Below, piece after piece: positions 1 to 10,685 of a stretch of DNA of 64,000 nt. Each line of letters begins with the position of its first letter. Position 1 is the stretch's first letter. Made by a program: the position numbers and the translations under genes. Below the pieces are notes generated by a model. It ran no database searches. It saw nothing but the letters and a program-made list of their open reading frames with translations, and was not told the origin of the DNA. Origin of the DNA: Clostridiales bacterium (GTDB lineage Bacteria; Bacillota; Clostridia; Oscillospirales; Acutalibacteraceae); contig JAJQGK010000116.1 of the NCBI GenBank assembly GCA_021200555.1, positions 1 through 64,000 of the forward strand, in the 5' to 3' direction.

Positions 1-47
1 GTCGTATTGTGAGCATTTGTGACGATGTATTGCGGAAAATAACTAAA

Positions 48-91
48 TTAAGATGACACCGCCTCTAAAAGCGGCGTCACTTAATTTTTTC
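48..91 (+). terminator. Rho-independent terminator, possibly bidirectional
   Basis: TTAAG-a-TGAC-a-CCGC-ctctaaaa-GCGG-c-GTCA-CTTAA followed by TTTTTT. Confidence 0.75.
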
Positions 92-307
92 GTCGGTGAT
101 AATCTACCGCCGAAAACGTTGATGACGGGGCTTTGCCCCTTATTAAAGCAAGCAGACGGCGTACTCAGCCGTCAGGCGTGATTTAATCAGTGGTTACTTA
201 AAGAGGTTTACTCAAATCGAGGGAAAATTTTAATGCTTTAAGGCTTTTATTTATCGTATAAAAAGTGCAAGAGTATTCCACAGCTCTTAAATCGCCGTTT
301 GTGTATA

Positions 308-350
308 CAAAAAAACGCAGGATTGTATTCCGCAACAAAATACATCCTGC
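308..350 (-). terminator. Terminator for the nucleotidyltransferase/ABC transporter operon
   Basis: GCAGGAT-t-GTATT / AATAC-ATCCTGC stem (317-350); minus-strand U tract from the A-run at 309-315. Confidence 0.7.
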
Positions 351-369
351 ACCCAAACCGCAAAAAAGG

Positions 370-1524
370 TTATGATATTATTTTCATTTTTTTCATAAGA
401 CTGATTCTCTCGTCTGCAATTGCGACGGTTTTTTTGGGAGAAATATTATTTTTACCGAAAATTACTTTACAACAGTAAACAACAATTCTCCAAATCCAGA
501 AAACCGGAAGCAAAACAGGCAGATATTTTAATATTTTATACTTGTTTTTCATTGTACTGTACGGCGGAAAAAGCGTATCCGAAATATGCCTTTCACCGCT
601 GACGGAAACAGCCGAAGATACCATTTGAGCACTGTGAAGCCTGTCATGCGAGCTACTGCCGAAAACTCCGGCGGATAATACATCGGAAATAAAATCATCA
701 AAAAAAATTATGTTTTTATCGTATCTGCTTCCCATAAATGAAAATCGGAAATCAAAGCATTTTTCGGCGGCATAAAAAACGTTATAAGCAAAGATATCCG
801 CTTTTATAAAAGCAAGACTTGAAAAAACACGCTCAAAATCAATATCGGATTTATACTTATCGGCAAAGAAGGCGATATCGAGAATTTGCCTGACGCCGAA
901 TCCGCTTTTGATAAAATGCTTAAAAGCATGATATATAAGGTATATCATATTGTCGGTATAGGACAACGATTTATACTCTCCGTATAATGTAGTGTTGTCA
1001 AGAGAATGCGAAAATATATCGGAGGTTTTCAAACCGGAGACGGATTCACCCTCGCTTAAATCGGTGTGTATTTCAATGTAAAGCCCCAACTCATCTGAAA
1101 TATAATTGTTCCCCGTTTTATCAAAGCCTGATTTTATAAGGAATTTTTCCGTTTTGTTTTCATTTTCGGGAGATACAAACACGTCAAAATCGGAGGAAAT
1201 TCTATAATCGGGCTGAGGATAAAGGGAAGCGCAGACAGGGCCCTTCAAAATGATCGGATCCAAGCCTGATTTGCACATGCTGTCATAAAGCCGCAGAAAG
1301 CGTAAATTCCTCTGAATTTGAAGCCCCACATAAGTTACCGTCTTTGACTTAAAAGACTTTGCACAGTCGCAGGAACAGCATACGCTGTAAATTAAAGGAG
1401 TAACATTGTGTATTTCGGAAAGACAAAATACCCGCACGGCATCAAATTGATAATCGGCAGGCACGGTTTCACCGTATACGGATTTTTTCAGAAGATATAA
1501 AAATTGCTCTTCATGCTTTTCCAT
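370..1524 (-). CDS. Nucleotidyltransferase family protein (NTP_transf_5-like)
   Basis: 384-aa ORF; motif LKGPVCASLYPQPDYRISSDFDVFV typical of the NTP_transf_5 family. Confidence 0.75.
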   Translation of the reverse strand: MEKHEEQFLYLLKKSVYGETVPADYQFDAVRVFCLSEIHNVTPLIYSVCCSCDCAKSFKSKTVTYVGLQIQRNLRFLRLYDSMCKSGLDPIILKGPVCASLYPQPDYRISSDFDVFVSPENENKTEKFLIKSGFDKTGNNYISDELGLYIEIHTDLSEGESVSGLKTSDIFSHSLDNTTLYGEYKSLSYTDNMIYLIYHAFKHFIKSGFGVRQILDIAFFADKYKSDIDFERVFSSLAFIKADIFAYNVFYAAEKCFDFRFSFMGSRYDKNIIFFDDFISDVLSAGVFGSSSHDRLHSAQMVSSAVSVSGERHISDTLFPPYSTMKNKYKILKYLPVLLPVFWIWRIVVYCCKVIFGKNNISPKKTVAIADERISLMKKMKIIS

Positions 1525-1536
1525 ACTTTTATTTCC

Positions 1537-3267
1537 TTACATTATGGGAGTGCAGCTGCAGTCGGTAACGGCATAAGCCTTATTGCAAACTTCAAATACG
1601 CTTGTTCTGTGAGTCGTAAAAATACAGATTTTATTTTTTCCCCACTCCGAAAGATTTTCAAGAACCTGCTTTTCGGTATCAATATCAAGAGCCGATGTTG
1701 CCTCGTCAAAAAGGTTAATCGGCGCGTTTCTCAAAACTGCGCGGGCAAGAGACAAACGCTGCATTTGTCCCTCGGAAAAACCGACTCCCCCGTCGCCGAT
1801 ATTACAGTTTATACCGTCTTTTTCCTTTACAACAAAATCATAGGCGCAGGCAATTTTCAGAGCTTCACAAATTTCCTCATCGGTGGCATCGGGTTTAACC
1901 AGCCGCATATTGGCTGCCAAGGTATCGCCGAACATGGTATTTTTCTGAGGCACATAAGCAAAAAAGCGTCTTGTGGAGGGAGAAAGATATACATGTTCAG
2001 AGCTGCAGGCACTTGAAATTTTGCACACTCCGTCCTGAGGCGTTACAAGGGCAAGCAGTATACGCAAAAGAGTTGTTTTTCCCTCGCCTGAAGGTCCCGT
2101 CAAGGCGGTAAAATCCCCTGTTTCGGAATGAAAGGAAACATCCTTTAGTGCGTCCTCCTCATCCCCCATATATCTAAATGAGATATTATTCAAATCAACG
2201 CTTAAAGGCTCGTTTTTATACAGGTCAAAAAATTCAACCGCTTTCGGGTCATCTAAGCTGTCATCCTTGGGAAGATTTTTTATCTCGGTAATTCTTTCGG
2301 ATGCGGCACAGGCGTTAATAAGAGTGGGGACAATATTTATAAGGGATGAAAATGATGATGAGAGCATGGAATAAAGCTGGATAAACAAAACAAGTGTTCC
2401 GTAAGAGATAAAGCCTGTCCAAAGTCTGTAAACTCCCCATCCGAAGCAAGCGTAGGAGACCATTTGAGTAATAAAGGACATAACGGATGTAATAAGTACG
2501 GTAAATTTGTTATAATCCAAATCAAGCTTAACATACTCTCTTTGAAGCTTTCTCAAATTCATACAGAATATACTTACAATGCCGAAGGATTTAAGGTATT
2601 GCATATTCAAAAGAGCGTCGGAATTAAAAGCCATCAATTTGCTGTTAATTTTCTTAATCTCCTTGGCGTAGGTGTGCATTTTCTTTATAAGCAGCCTCGA
2701 AAATATAAGGCTTAAGGGAATTGTCACAAGCGCAATAAGAGCCATTATTCTGTCATAATGGAAAATAACGAAAAAAGCCCCGGCGAACTGGAACATCTTT
2801 GCAATGAAATTGGGAAGAATTCCTATAACGCTTGACGCTACAGTGCCCACATCATTATTAAAACGATTCAGGATATCGCCGGAGGAATAAAGCGAGGTAT
2901 ATTCCCACTGAGAGCATATGAAGCTGTCGAAAATATCGGCAGTCATCTCAGTGTTTATTTTTATTCTTATTTTTTCCGATATTCTGCTGTTAAGAGCGGA
3001 AAAGACAATCGAAAAAACGGTAAATGAAACAGCAGCCGCCACAACCTGGGAAACCGTGGTAAATTTTAAAAGGCTGTTTTCATTTGTACTTTTTATTACA
3101 AAATCAATAAGCGATTGGTATGCAAGGCTTGTAAGAAGACTGAAAACGGTACCCACAAGAGCCAAAACGGTATACATAACGATAAGCGAACCGTACCGTT
3201 TCGCCAATTTCCCGATATTTATAAGTTCGGAAAAAATCCCTCTGAGATCCCTGTCTTTCTTATTCAC
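1537..3267 (-). CDS. ABC transporter, fused permease/ATP-binding protein
   Basis: N-terminal TM domain; Walker A GPSGEGKTTL; signature FSEGQMQRLSLARA; Walker B INLFDEATSALD; GTG start after GGGAG chosen over the longer ORF start. Confidence 0.9.
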   Translation of the reverse strand: MNKKDRDLRGIFSELINIGKLAKRYGSLIVMYTVLALVGTVFSLLTSLAYQSLIDFVIKSTNENSLLKFTTVSQVVAAAVSFTVFSIVFSALNSRISEKIRIKINTEMTADIFDSFICSQWEYTSLYSSGDILNRFNNDVGTVASSVIGILPNFIAKMFQFAGAFFVIFHYDRIMALIALVTIPLSLIFSRLLIKKMHTYAKEIKKINSKLMAFNSDALLNMQYLKSFGIVSIFCMNLRKLQREYVKLDLDYNKFTVLITSVMSFITQMVSYACFGWGVYRLWTGFISYGTLVLFIQLYSMLSSSFSSLINIVPTLINACAASERITEIKNLPKDDSLDDPKAVEFFDLYKNEPLSVDLNNISFRYMGDEEDALKDVSFHSETGDFTALTGPSGEGKTTLLRILLALVTPQDGVCKISSACSSEHVYLSPSTRRFFAYVPQKNTMFGDTLAANMRLVKPDATDEEICEALKIACAYDFVVKEKDGINCNIGDGGVGFSEGQMQRLSLARAVLRNAPINLFDEATSALDIDTEKQVLENLSEWGKNKICIFTTHRTSVFEVCNKAYAVTDCSCTPIM

Positions 3268-3342
3268 GCTATTCTCCCTTTCGGCAATTTGCAAAGAAAT
3301 AATGACGATTGACCGGAACAGCATACCGATCGGATTTTCAAA

Positions 3343-4317
3343 TCAGATAGATATTTCGAGAGCGGTTTTATACAAGCCTAAGTCAATGGATTTTGTCATA
3401 TTGAGAGCCTCATAAATATCGAAGTCCATAATCTGCTCCTTTTGCATGGCAACGACCCTGTTTCCTTTTCCCTCCATCAGGATATGAACGGCGTAATTTC
3501 CCATTTGGCTGCCTACAAGCCTGTCTCTTAATGAAGGCGAACCGCCTCTTTGGACGTGTCCCAAAATTGTGGCTCGGCTCTCAACGCCTGTTTTTTCTTC
3601 AATATATTTTGTAAGACGCTCTACTCCGCCTATTTTTTCGGAAACACCTTCCGCAACCATTACGATAAAATGCTTTTTATCCGTTCTCTGGGTTTTCTGC
3701 ATGGTTTCGATAACGTCCTTATCGATGTCAAATTCAACCTCGGGGATAAGGATTGAAGTAGCTCCCACGGCAATACCGGCATTAAGAGCTATATATCCCG
3801 CACGCCTGCCCATAACCTCAACTACGGAGCATCTGTCATGGGATTCGGTGGTATCTCTGATTCTGTCAACCATTTCCATAACCGTATTCATAGCGGTATC
3901 ATAGCCTATGGTATAATCACAGCAGGCAATATCATTGTCAATGGTGCCGGGGATACCTATACAGGGAACGCCCTTAAGGGAAAGATCCCTCGCTCCCCTG
4001 AAAGAGCCGTCGCCGCCTATGATAACAATACCGTCAATTGAATTTTCCTTGCACACTCTAAGCGCTCTGTTAAGTCCCTCATCGGTTTTAAATTCGGGAC
4101 TTCTGGCAGAGTAAAGAATGGTGCCGCCTCGGTTGATGATATCGGAAACAGAACGCAAGTTCATTTCATACATATCACCGTTCATAAGGCCGTTAAAGCC
4201 CCTTCTGATACCTAAGACACGCATACCGTTTTGGCAGCCTGTTCTGACAACCGCTCTGATTGCGGCATTCATTCCGGGTGCATCCCCGCCACTTGTAAGT
4301 ACAGCTATAGTTTTCAT
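3343..4317 (-). CDS. pfkA: ATP-dependent 6-phosphofructokinase
   Basis: MKTIAVLTSGGDAPGMNAAIRAVVR, GGDGSFRGA, GIPGTIDND motifs. Confidence 0.97.
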   Translation of the reverse strand: MKTIAVLTSGGDAPGMNAAIRAVVRTGCQNGMRVLGIRRGFNGLMNGDMYEMNLRSVSDIINRGGTILYSARSPEFKTDEGLNRALRVCKENSIDGIVIIGGDGSFRGARDLSLKGVPCIGIPGTIDNDIACCDYTIGYDTAMNTVMEMVDRIRDTTESHDRCSVVEVMGRRAGYIALNAGIAVGATSILIPEVEFDIDKDVIETMQKTQRTDKKHFIVMVAEGVSEKIGGVERLTKYIEEKTGVESRATILGHVQRGGSPSLRDRLVGSQMGNYAVHILMEGKGNRVVAMQKEQIMDFDIYEALNMTKSIDLGLYKTALEISI

Positions 4318-4428
4318 CAGAGTTACCTCCAAAATGTATTTAATATATTTTATTTAACATGTATAATATAATAATATTTTCAAGTTTTTCAGTCAATTGC
4401 CTAAGTCGTCAAAATTGCACAATTTATT

Positions 4429-7400
4429 TCAATTTTTTAGTACAACATTTCTATTGCCCAATATTTCCTGAAGTTTTCCGTAAAGCGATGAGGTCACAGA
4501 TGTTGTTATTCCCGTTGCAAGGTTATACTCATTTGTATCCTCATAGAAGAAATGAACGGAAGTGGGACCGGCATAAGCGGTAACCATAGGCATAATTTTG
4601 CTCATTTCAGGGGAATTTGCCGACGGAATACGCAGGAACAAGCCTCGTTTCGAGCCTTTTTTCGGTGCGTTTTGCACATTTTCGGGCTTATTTTTTTGCC
4701 CTTCTGCGGACTTTGCATCGGCTTGTCCGGAAAGCGAAATATCTTTTTTAAGCGTTGAATATTCGGGTTTGAGCGGGGTATATTCGGGCGGCGGAACGGA
4801 TCTTGCGCTTTTTCTTTTAAGCTCTTCAACGGACGGGGCTTTTTCAATGGAGTCAAGAGAAATTTTGGATTCCTCGTCATCTTTCAGCTCCAGCCTGCCC
4901 TCAATGATTACGATGCTGTCCTCAACCAAAAGATCTGCAATCTGAAGCATTTTTTTGGGAAATACCACAACTTCGATAGAGCCTGTAACATCCTCAGCCT
5001 GAAGGAAAGCCATGGTAGTGTTGCTTTTTGTAACCTTTTTCTTAACGGTGGACAAAATGGTTAAAATCTTAACTCTTGTACCATCCTTATACATAGACTG
5101 TTTGTCATTTACATCCGATTCAAGCAAATCGACAATTCTTGCTGCGCGGATTCTCTTTGCATAATCCTTATAAGCGGTCATGGGATGTCCCGACATATAA
5201 ATTCCCGTGGAATCCTTTTCAAGCTGAAGAAGCTCTTTTTCGGAAAATTCGTTTAAATCGGGAATGTCGGGTTCGGTCGCCTTTGCAATTTCAACGCTCA
5301 TATCGAAAAAGCCTATCTGTCCCTCAACGCTTTTTTTTCTGTCGGTTTCCAGACTTTCAACAACAGTGTCAACCATGGCAAGCATTTGATTTCTATTTGT
5401 GCCAAGTCCGTCAAGAGCGCCGGATTTTATCAAATTCTCCACAGAACGTCTGTTAAATTCCTTGCCGTAGGTGCGTTTGCAAAAAGAATAAAAGGACGTA
5501 TATTTTCCGTTTTTGTCTCTTTCCCGTATAATCAGTTCAATATAGGTCTGCGCAACATTTTTTACAGCCAAAAGCCCGAAACGCACGGATTTATCCTCAA
5601 CGGTAAACTGCTCACGGCTTGAATTAACGTTTGGCGGAAGCACCGATATGCCCAAGTTCCCGCACTCTGCTATATAGAGGACGACTTTATCCGTATTGGA
5701 GAGTACGCTTGTAAGCATAGCCGCCATAAACTCGCAGGGGTAATGCTTTCTGAGCCATGCGGTTTGATATGTTACATAGGCGTATGCGGCGGAATGGGAT
5801 TTGTTGAAAGCGTAGGATGCGAAGGATGCCATATCGTCGAAAATGGCATTAGCGGCGCTCTCGCTTATTCCACGCTTTACACAGCCGTCGCAGGGCGAGC
5901 TTCCGTCCGAACCGTCTGAACCGTAAAGGAAGTATTTCCTCTGCTGCTCCAGAACATCCGCCTGCTTTTTTGCCACAGCTCGTCTGACCATATCCGAAGC
6001 GCCTAAGGAATATCCTGCAAGATCTCTGAAAATTTGCATAACCTGCTCCTGATATACGATACAGCCGCAGGTAACGTCAAGGATGGGTTTAAGCTCCGGA
6101 GTATGATATTTTATTTTATCGGGATGAGATCTGTTTTCAAGGTATTGAGGTATGAAATCCATGGGACCCGGACGGTAAAGAGCGATAACGGCTATAATAT
6201 CTTCAAGGTTCCTCGGGTGCATATTAATCATCAGAGATCTTATTCCCGCAGATTCACATTGGAATACGCAGTTTGTACCGCCGTCGGCAAGCATTTGATA
6301 TGTATCCCTGTCGTCAACGTCAATAGCATTTACGTCAAAATCGGGAACTTTTTCCTGAATAAGCTTTTCGGCATCGGTGACAACGGTAAGAGTTCTGAGT
6401 CCCAAAAAGTCCATTTTCAGAAGTCCCAGCTTTTCAACCCAGCCTTTGTAATATTGAGTGACAATGGAATCTCCGCTTTTAAACAGGGGGACGTATTCGT
6501 CAACCGGATCTCGGCAAATAACGACTCCGGCGGCGTGCATACCGGTATTTCTGACCATTCCCTCGATTTTCATTGATATATCCACAAGATTTTTTATCTG
6601 TGAATCGCCTTCGTAAAGCTTTCTGAAATCCTGACTTGATTCCAAAGCCTTATCTATTGTCATTCCCACATCTCCGGGAATTTCCTTTGTTACTGACTGA
6701 ACAAGAGCAAGGGGAATACCCAAAACTCTGCCGACATCTCGGACGGCGCCCTTAGCCGCCATGGTGCCGAAGGTTGCAATTTGGGCAACGTGATCCTCAC
6801 CGTAGCGTCTTTTTACATACTCAATAACTTCAGGCCTGCGGACATAGCAAAAGTCAATATCAAAGTCGGGCATACTTACTCTTTCGGGATTAAGGAAACG
6901 CTCAAACAGCAAATTATAGCGCATGGGGTCAATAGCGGTAATTCCCACGCAGTAAGCTGCGATGCTTCCGGCTCCGGAGCCTCTGCCGGGTCCTACGGGA
7001 ATGCCCACGGAGCGAGCATAATTTATATAATCCCAAACTATCAGGAAATAATCCGTAAAGCCCATGGAATTGATAACGCCCAGCTCATAGTTAAGCCTAT
7101 CCATGTATTCGGCAGGAGCACTGTCGCCGTAGCGGTTCTTGAACCCGCTATAGCAAAGTCCTTTAAAGTATTCGTAGTGATCCTGATTGTTGGGAACCTC
7201 ATAATTGGGGAGGATTGTATTACCGAACTCAATCTCAATATTGCACTGTTCCGCAATCTTATTTGTATTTTCGATTGCCTCTGGGTACTCCGGGAAAAGC
7301 GCAAGCATTTCATCTCCGGATTTTACGTAAAATTCGTCGGTTTGGAAGCCCATTCCGGTATCTTCGTCAAGTGTATGCTTCGTCTGTATGCAAAGGAGAA

Positions 7401-8058
7401 TTTTTTGAATTTCGGCATCCTCCTTGTTGATGTAATGAGCATCGTTGGTAGCGACAAGAGGGATGTCAAGCTCTCTTGCAATTTGGACTATATAGGGATT
7501 TGTCTTTTTTTGCTCGGGAAGTCCGTGATCCTGAATTTCAAGATAGTAATTTCCCTCACCGAATACGGATTTGTACCATTGTGCGGTTTCCTTTGCCTTT
7601 TCATACTCATTTTTAAGGAGAGCTCTGGGAATTTCACCGGCAAGACAGGCGGAAAGGCAGATTAAATCCTCATGATACTGCTCAATCAGCTCATGGTCCA
7701 CTCTGGGCTTGGTATAAAAGCCCTCCGTGTAACCCTTGGAAACAAGCTTGATAAGGTTTTTATATCCGTTATAATTTTTGGCAAGAAGGACAAGGTGGTA
7801 CCGTTCATTGTCTATACCGTGTACCTTATCGAAGCGGGTTCGCTGTGCAACATAAACCTCGCAGCCGATAATAGGCTTAATTCCCTCGGCTTTACATGCA
7901 AGATAGAAATCAATGCAGCCGTGCATTACGCCGTGATCCGTAATGGCGATGGCAGTCTGTCCCATCTCCTTGACATGCTTAATCAGGGGCTTAATTCTGC
8001 AAGCCCCGTCAAGTATACTGTACTCTGTATGAATATGCAAATGAGTAAAATTTACCAT
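4429..8058 (-). CDS. dnaE: DNA polymerase III subunit alpha
   Basis: 1209-aa ORF; N-terminal PHP domain (FTHLHIHTEYSILDGACR), PDFDIDFCYVRRPEVIEYV, C-terminal OB fold. Confidence 0.97.
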   Translation of the reverse strand: MVNFTHLHIHTEYSILDGACRIKPLIKHVKEMGQTAIAITDHGVMHGCIDFYLACKAEGIKPIIGCEVYVAQRTRFDKVHGIDNERYHLVLLAKNYNGYKNLIKLVSKGYTEGFYTKPRVDHELIEQYHEDLICLSACLAGEIPRALLKNEYEKAKETAQWYKSVFGEGNYYLEIQDHGLPEQKKTNPYIVQIARELDIPLVATNDAHYINKEDAEIQKILLCIQTKHTLDEDTGMGFQTDEFYVKSGDEMLALFPEYPEAIENTNKIAEQCNIEIEFGNTILPNYEVPNNQDHYEYFKGLCYSGFKNRYGDSAPAEYMDRLNYELGVINSMGFTDYFLIVWDYINYARSVGIPVGPGRGSGAGSIAAYCVGITAIDPMRYNLLFERFLNPERVSMPDFDIDFCYVRRPEVIEYVKRRYGEDHVAQIATFGTMAAKGAVRDVGRVLGIPLALVQSVTKEIPGDVGMTIDKALESSQDFRKLYEGDSQIKNLVDISMKIEGMVRNTGMHAAGVVICRDPVDEYVPLFKSGDSIVTQYYKGWVEKLGLLKMDFLGLRTLTVVTDAEKLIQEKVPDFDVNAIDVDDRDTYQMLADGGTNCVFQCESAGIRSLMINMHPRNLEDIIAVIALYRPGPMDFIPQYLENRSHPDKIKYHTPELKPILDVTCGCIVYQEQVMQIFRDLAGYSLGASDMVRRAVAKKQADVLEQQRKYFLYGSDGSDGSSPCDGCVKRGISESAANAIFDDMASFASYAFNKSHSAAYAYVTYQTAWLRKHYPCEFMAAMLTSVLSNTDKVVLYIAECGNLGISVLPPNVNSSREQFTVEDKSVRFGLLAVKNVAQTYIELIIRERDKNGKYTSFYSFCKRTYGKEFNRRSVENLIKSGALDGLGTNRNQMLAMVDTVVESLETDRKKSVEGQIGFFDMSVEIAKATEPDIPDLNEFSEKELLQLEKDSTGIYMSGHPMTAYKDYAKRIRAARIVDLLESDVNDKQSMYKDGTRVKILTILSTVKKKVTKSNTTMAFLQAEDVTGSIEVVVFPKKMLQIADLLVEDSIVIIEGRLELKDDEESKISLDSIEKAPSVEELKRKSARSVPPPEYTPLKPEYSTLKKDISLSGQADAKSAEGQKNKPENVQNAPKKGSKRGLFLRIPSANSPEMSKIMPMVTAYAGPTSVHFFYEDTNEYNLATGITTSVTSSLYGKLQEILGNRNVVLKN

Positions 8059-8072
8059 TTTACCTTACCTTT

Positions 8073-8774
8073 TTAATTTTTTGATTGACCGTAATAAGCG
8101 TTTGCGCCGTGTTTCCTGAAGTAATGTCTGTCAAGTAAATATTGGGGAATGGTCTGAGCGCCGCCGTTAAGGCTTAAAGTTTTCATCGCCATATCCGCAA
8201 CAATTTCCAAAGTTCCGGCATTGACAGACGCATTCATGGGTGAACTTCCCCATGTAAAAACTCCGTGAGAACGCACAAGCACACCGGGCACGGCGTTGGG
8301 GTCAAGATGCTTTTCCTTAAAGCACTCCACAATCACAAGCCCCGTATTTTTTTCATATTCGCCGTTGATTTCATCTTCGGTAAGTCCTCTTGCACAGGGA
8401 ATTTCTCCGTAGCAAAAATCAGCGTGAGTCGTACCGAACGCCGGAATCGGCATACCTGCCTGAGCAAATGCGACGGCGTTGACGGAATGAGTATGAACCA
8501 CTCCCTTAATGTCGGGAAACGCCTTGTAAAGCTCCACATGAGTAGGCGTATCCGAGGAGGGTCTGAGATTATTTGAAAGACAATTTCCGTCAAGATCCAG
8601 CTCAACCATCGATTCCGGAGAAAGCTGACTGTATGGCACACCCGACGGTTTTATAATAATAATTCCCCGTTCTCTGTCAATTCCCGACGCATTTCCCCAT
8701 GTAAAGGGAGCAAGGCCGTTTTCGGACAAGTACATATTCGCCTTATAGACCTGAACTTTTAATTCTGAAAGCAT
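8073..8774 (-). CDS. araD: L-ribulose-5-phosphate 4-epimerase
   Basis: TWGNASGIDRERGIIIIKPSGVPY, VVHTHSVNAVAFAQAG, LVRSHGVFTWG. Confidence 0.88.
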   Translation of the reverse strand: MLSELKVQVYKANMYLSENGLAPFTWGNASGIDRERGIIIIKPSGVPYSQLSPESMVELDLDGNCLSNNLRPSSDTPTHVELYKAFPDIKGVVHTHSVNAVAFAQAGMPIPAFGTTHADFCYGEIPCARGLTEDEINGEYEKNTGLVIVECFKEKHLDPNAVPGVLVRSHGVFTWGSSPMNASVNAGTLEIVADMAMKTLSLNGGAQTIPQYLLDRHYFRKHGANAYYGQSKN

Positions 8775-8974
8775 CAAAATCACTCCTTATAAGCAGTGTA
8801 AATCAATAATCGGTATATTTTTATTATACCACTTTGCGGATATTATTTCAACAACAAATAAAACCGCCGCAATTTTATTGCAGGGCTTTTGGATTTCAAA
8901 TCGGCAAGAACTTCATCATACTTTTCTGCTCCCAAACATATAAATTGAATGATATGTTTTAAGGAGGGTTTTTC

Positions 8975-9226
8975 TTGAAAACGATTGTAGAAGAAAGAGC
9001 CATTGAGCTTGGAGAATACATAGTTGAAAACAAAACCACCGTGCGAAATGCGGCGAAGCAATTCGGAATTTCAAAAAGTACGGTTCATTCGGATGTTTCC
9101 GAGCGTCTTAAAAAGGTCAGTCCCGCACTTTACGGCGAGGTACGCAAGGTTTTGGATGACAACAAAGCCCAAAGGCACATACGGGGAGGAATGGCAACAA
9201 GGGAAAAGTACTTAAAAATGAAGTAA
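8975..9226 (+). CDS. spoIIID: Sporulation transcriptional regulator SpoIIID
   Basis: 83 aa; FGISKSTVHSDVSERL helix-turn-helix and RGGMATREKY; TTG start after AAGGAGGG. Confidence 0.95.
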   Translation: MKTIVEERAIELGEYIVENKTTVRNAAKQFGISKSTVHSDVSERLKKVSPALYGEVRKVLDDNKAQRHIRGGMATREKYLKMK

Positions 9227-9261
9227 GCGATTGACAGTGCGGAAAAATATTTAAAGAAATT

Positions 9262-10473
9262 CTATGAGTCGATTTCCGACAGCTTGCTTTCAACGAACTG
9301 TCTTGCAATTCTTCCGGATCTGCCGCCTTTCAGGAGAGCGAACCGTTCAGCTTCGGCATAAAGGGCTTCATTTTCAGTATCAAGCCCGCTTTGCCCGGCA
9401 ATATTTCTTACGATATCCAAATAGCATTCCTTTGAAGGCTTCACGAAGGTAATGCAAAGTCCGAATCTTTCAGACAAAGACATAAGCTCCTGAATGGTGT
9501 CGTTGCGGTGGACGTCATCCGAAGAGTCACGTTCCTTAAAGGATTCCTTTACTATATGGCGCCTGTTGCTGGTGGCGTAAATAACAACATTCTTTGATTT
9601 TGCCGACACTGAGCCTTCAAGAATAGCCTTTAAGGCGTTAAAGTTGTCGCTTAAATTTGTAAAGGATAAATCATCGATGAATATAATGAATTTTAAGGGA
9701 TTAACGCTTAACTGTTCAATGACAGCGGGCATATCCACAAGCTGATCCTTACGCGTTTCGATAATTCTCAATCCGTCTCCCTTAAATTCGTTGGCAACCG
9801 CTTTTACCGTTGAGGATTTCCCCGTACCGGCATCTCCCGACAGGAGAATATTTGCCGCCGGCTTTCCCGCCAAAAGTGCCTTTGTGTTGTCAATAACAGC
9901 CTGTCTTTCTCTTTTATAGCCCGATAAATCTTTTAAAGTAACGGGATCCGGATGCTTTACGGGGACAATCTCGCCGTCCTTAACATTGAACATATGGTAT
10001 TTTGAGTAAATTCCGTATCCGAATCTGCCTATTTCTGAGCATCTGGAAAAATACTCGTTTTCCAAATCAATCCGTTCTGTTTTCCATTTCGGCAAAAAAC
10101 CCGAATAGCCTTGAATTGCGGATTTTAAGTCCTCGGGAGTAACAGAGGAAATCTCACTGAAAATTTCAAGTTCCGATTTAACGGCTCGGTTAAGCTCCTC
10201 TGAAACAATTTCACCGTGAGCAATTTTTTTAACAAAAACATTTTCGTTGTTTGTTACTATATTAAGTATATATTTACTTAAATTATCGGTATTCTCATAG
10301 AGTTTAGAGACGAAATTACCGTATTTTCCGACTTTCTCCTCCGTATTCTCACAAGGAGAGTCAAGAAATTCAATTAACGCCTCGACTACATTGTCGCTTA
10401 AAAGCTTGCGGAAAACGGCAATTGTCCCCAAACGGACGGTAAGGTCGGACAAATTTGCATTCATAAATATCAC
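9262..10473 (-). CDS. ATP-binding protein, DUF815 family
   Basis: LLSGDAGTGKSSTVKAV Walker A; FIIFIDDLSF; RFGLCITFVKPSKE. Confidence 0.85.
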   Translation of the reverse strand: MIFMNANLSDLTVRLGTIAVFRKLLSDNVVEALIEFLDSPCENTEEKVGKYGNFVSKLYENTDNLSKYILNIVTNNENVFVKKIAHGEIVSEELNRAVKSELEIFSEISSVTPEDLKSAIQGYSGFLPKWKTERIDLENEYFSRCSEIGRFGYGIYSKYHMFNVKDGEIVPVKHPDPVTLKDLSGYKRERQAVIDNTKALLAGKPAANILLSGDAGTGKSSTVKAVANEFKGDGLRIIETRKDQLVDMPAVIEQLSVNPLKFIIFIDDLSFTNLSDNFNALKAILEGSVSAKSKNVVIYATSNRRHIVKESFKERDSSDDVHRNDTIQELMSLSERFGLCITFVKPSKECYLDIVRNIAGQSGLDTENEALYAEAERFALLKGGRSGRIARQFVESKLSEIDS

Positions 10474-10685
10474 TTCTTGATTTTTATTTTAACAGCAGCA
10501 GCATGGTCTTCAAAATTTTCGGCGGAACACACCGCCCTGAAATACGGTTATCCGATTATGAAATCGAGGTGAAGGCAGTTGCAGAGCGCACGACTTTTGC
10601 AGCTTCCTTCACTCCCGATTATAAATTTGCTTAGATATAAAGCATTAAGTAAGCATGATTAAATCAAGCACGCCGAAGATAGGAG

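Noticed and set aside
1504-2016. 170-aa plus-strand ORF
   Set aside because: Antisense to the ABC transporter ATPase domain.
6781-7665. 294-aa plus-strand ORF
   Set aside because: Antisense to dnaE; a shadow ORF with no recognisable domain. The same applies to the other plus-strand ORFs inside the dnaE, leu and ilv genes.
10503-10634. 42-codon plus-strand ORF (MVFKIFGGTHRPEIRLSDYEIEVKAV...) between DUF815 and ilvD
   Set aside because: No SD; overlaps hairpins (GGCGG-aacaca-CCGCC and GAAGGCAGTTGC...GCAGCTTCCTTC) more consistent with a 3'-end structure of the ilv transcript.
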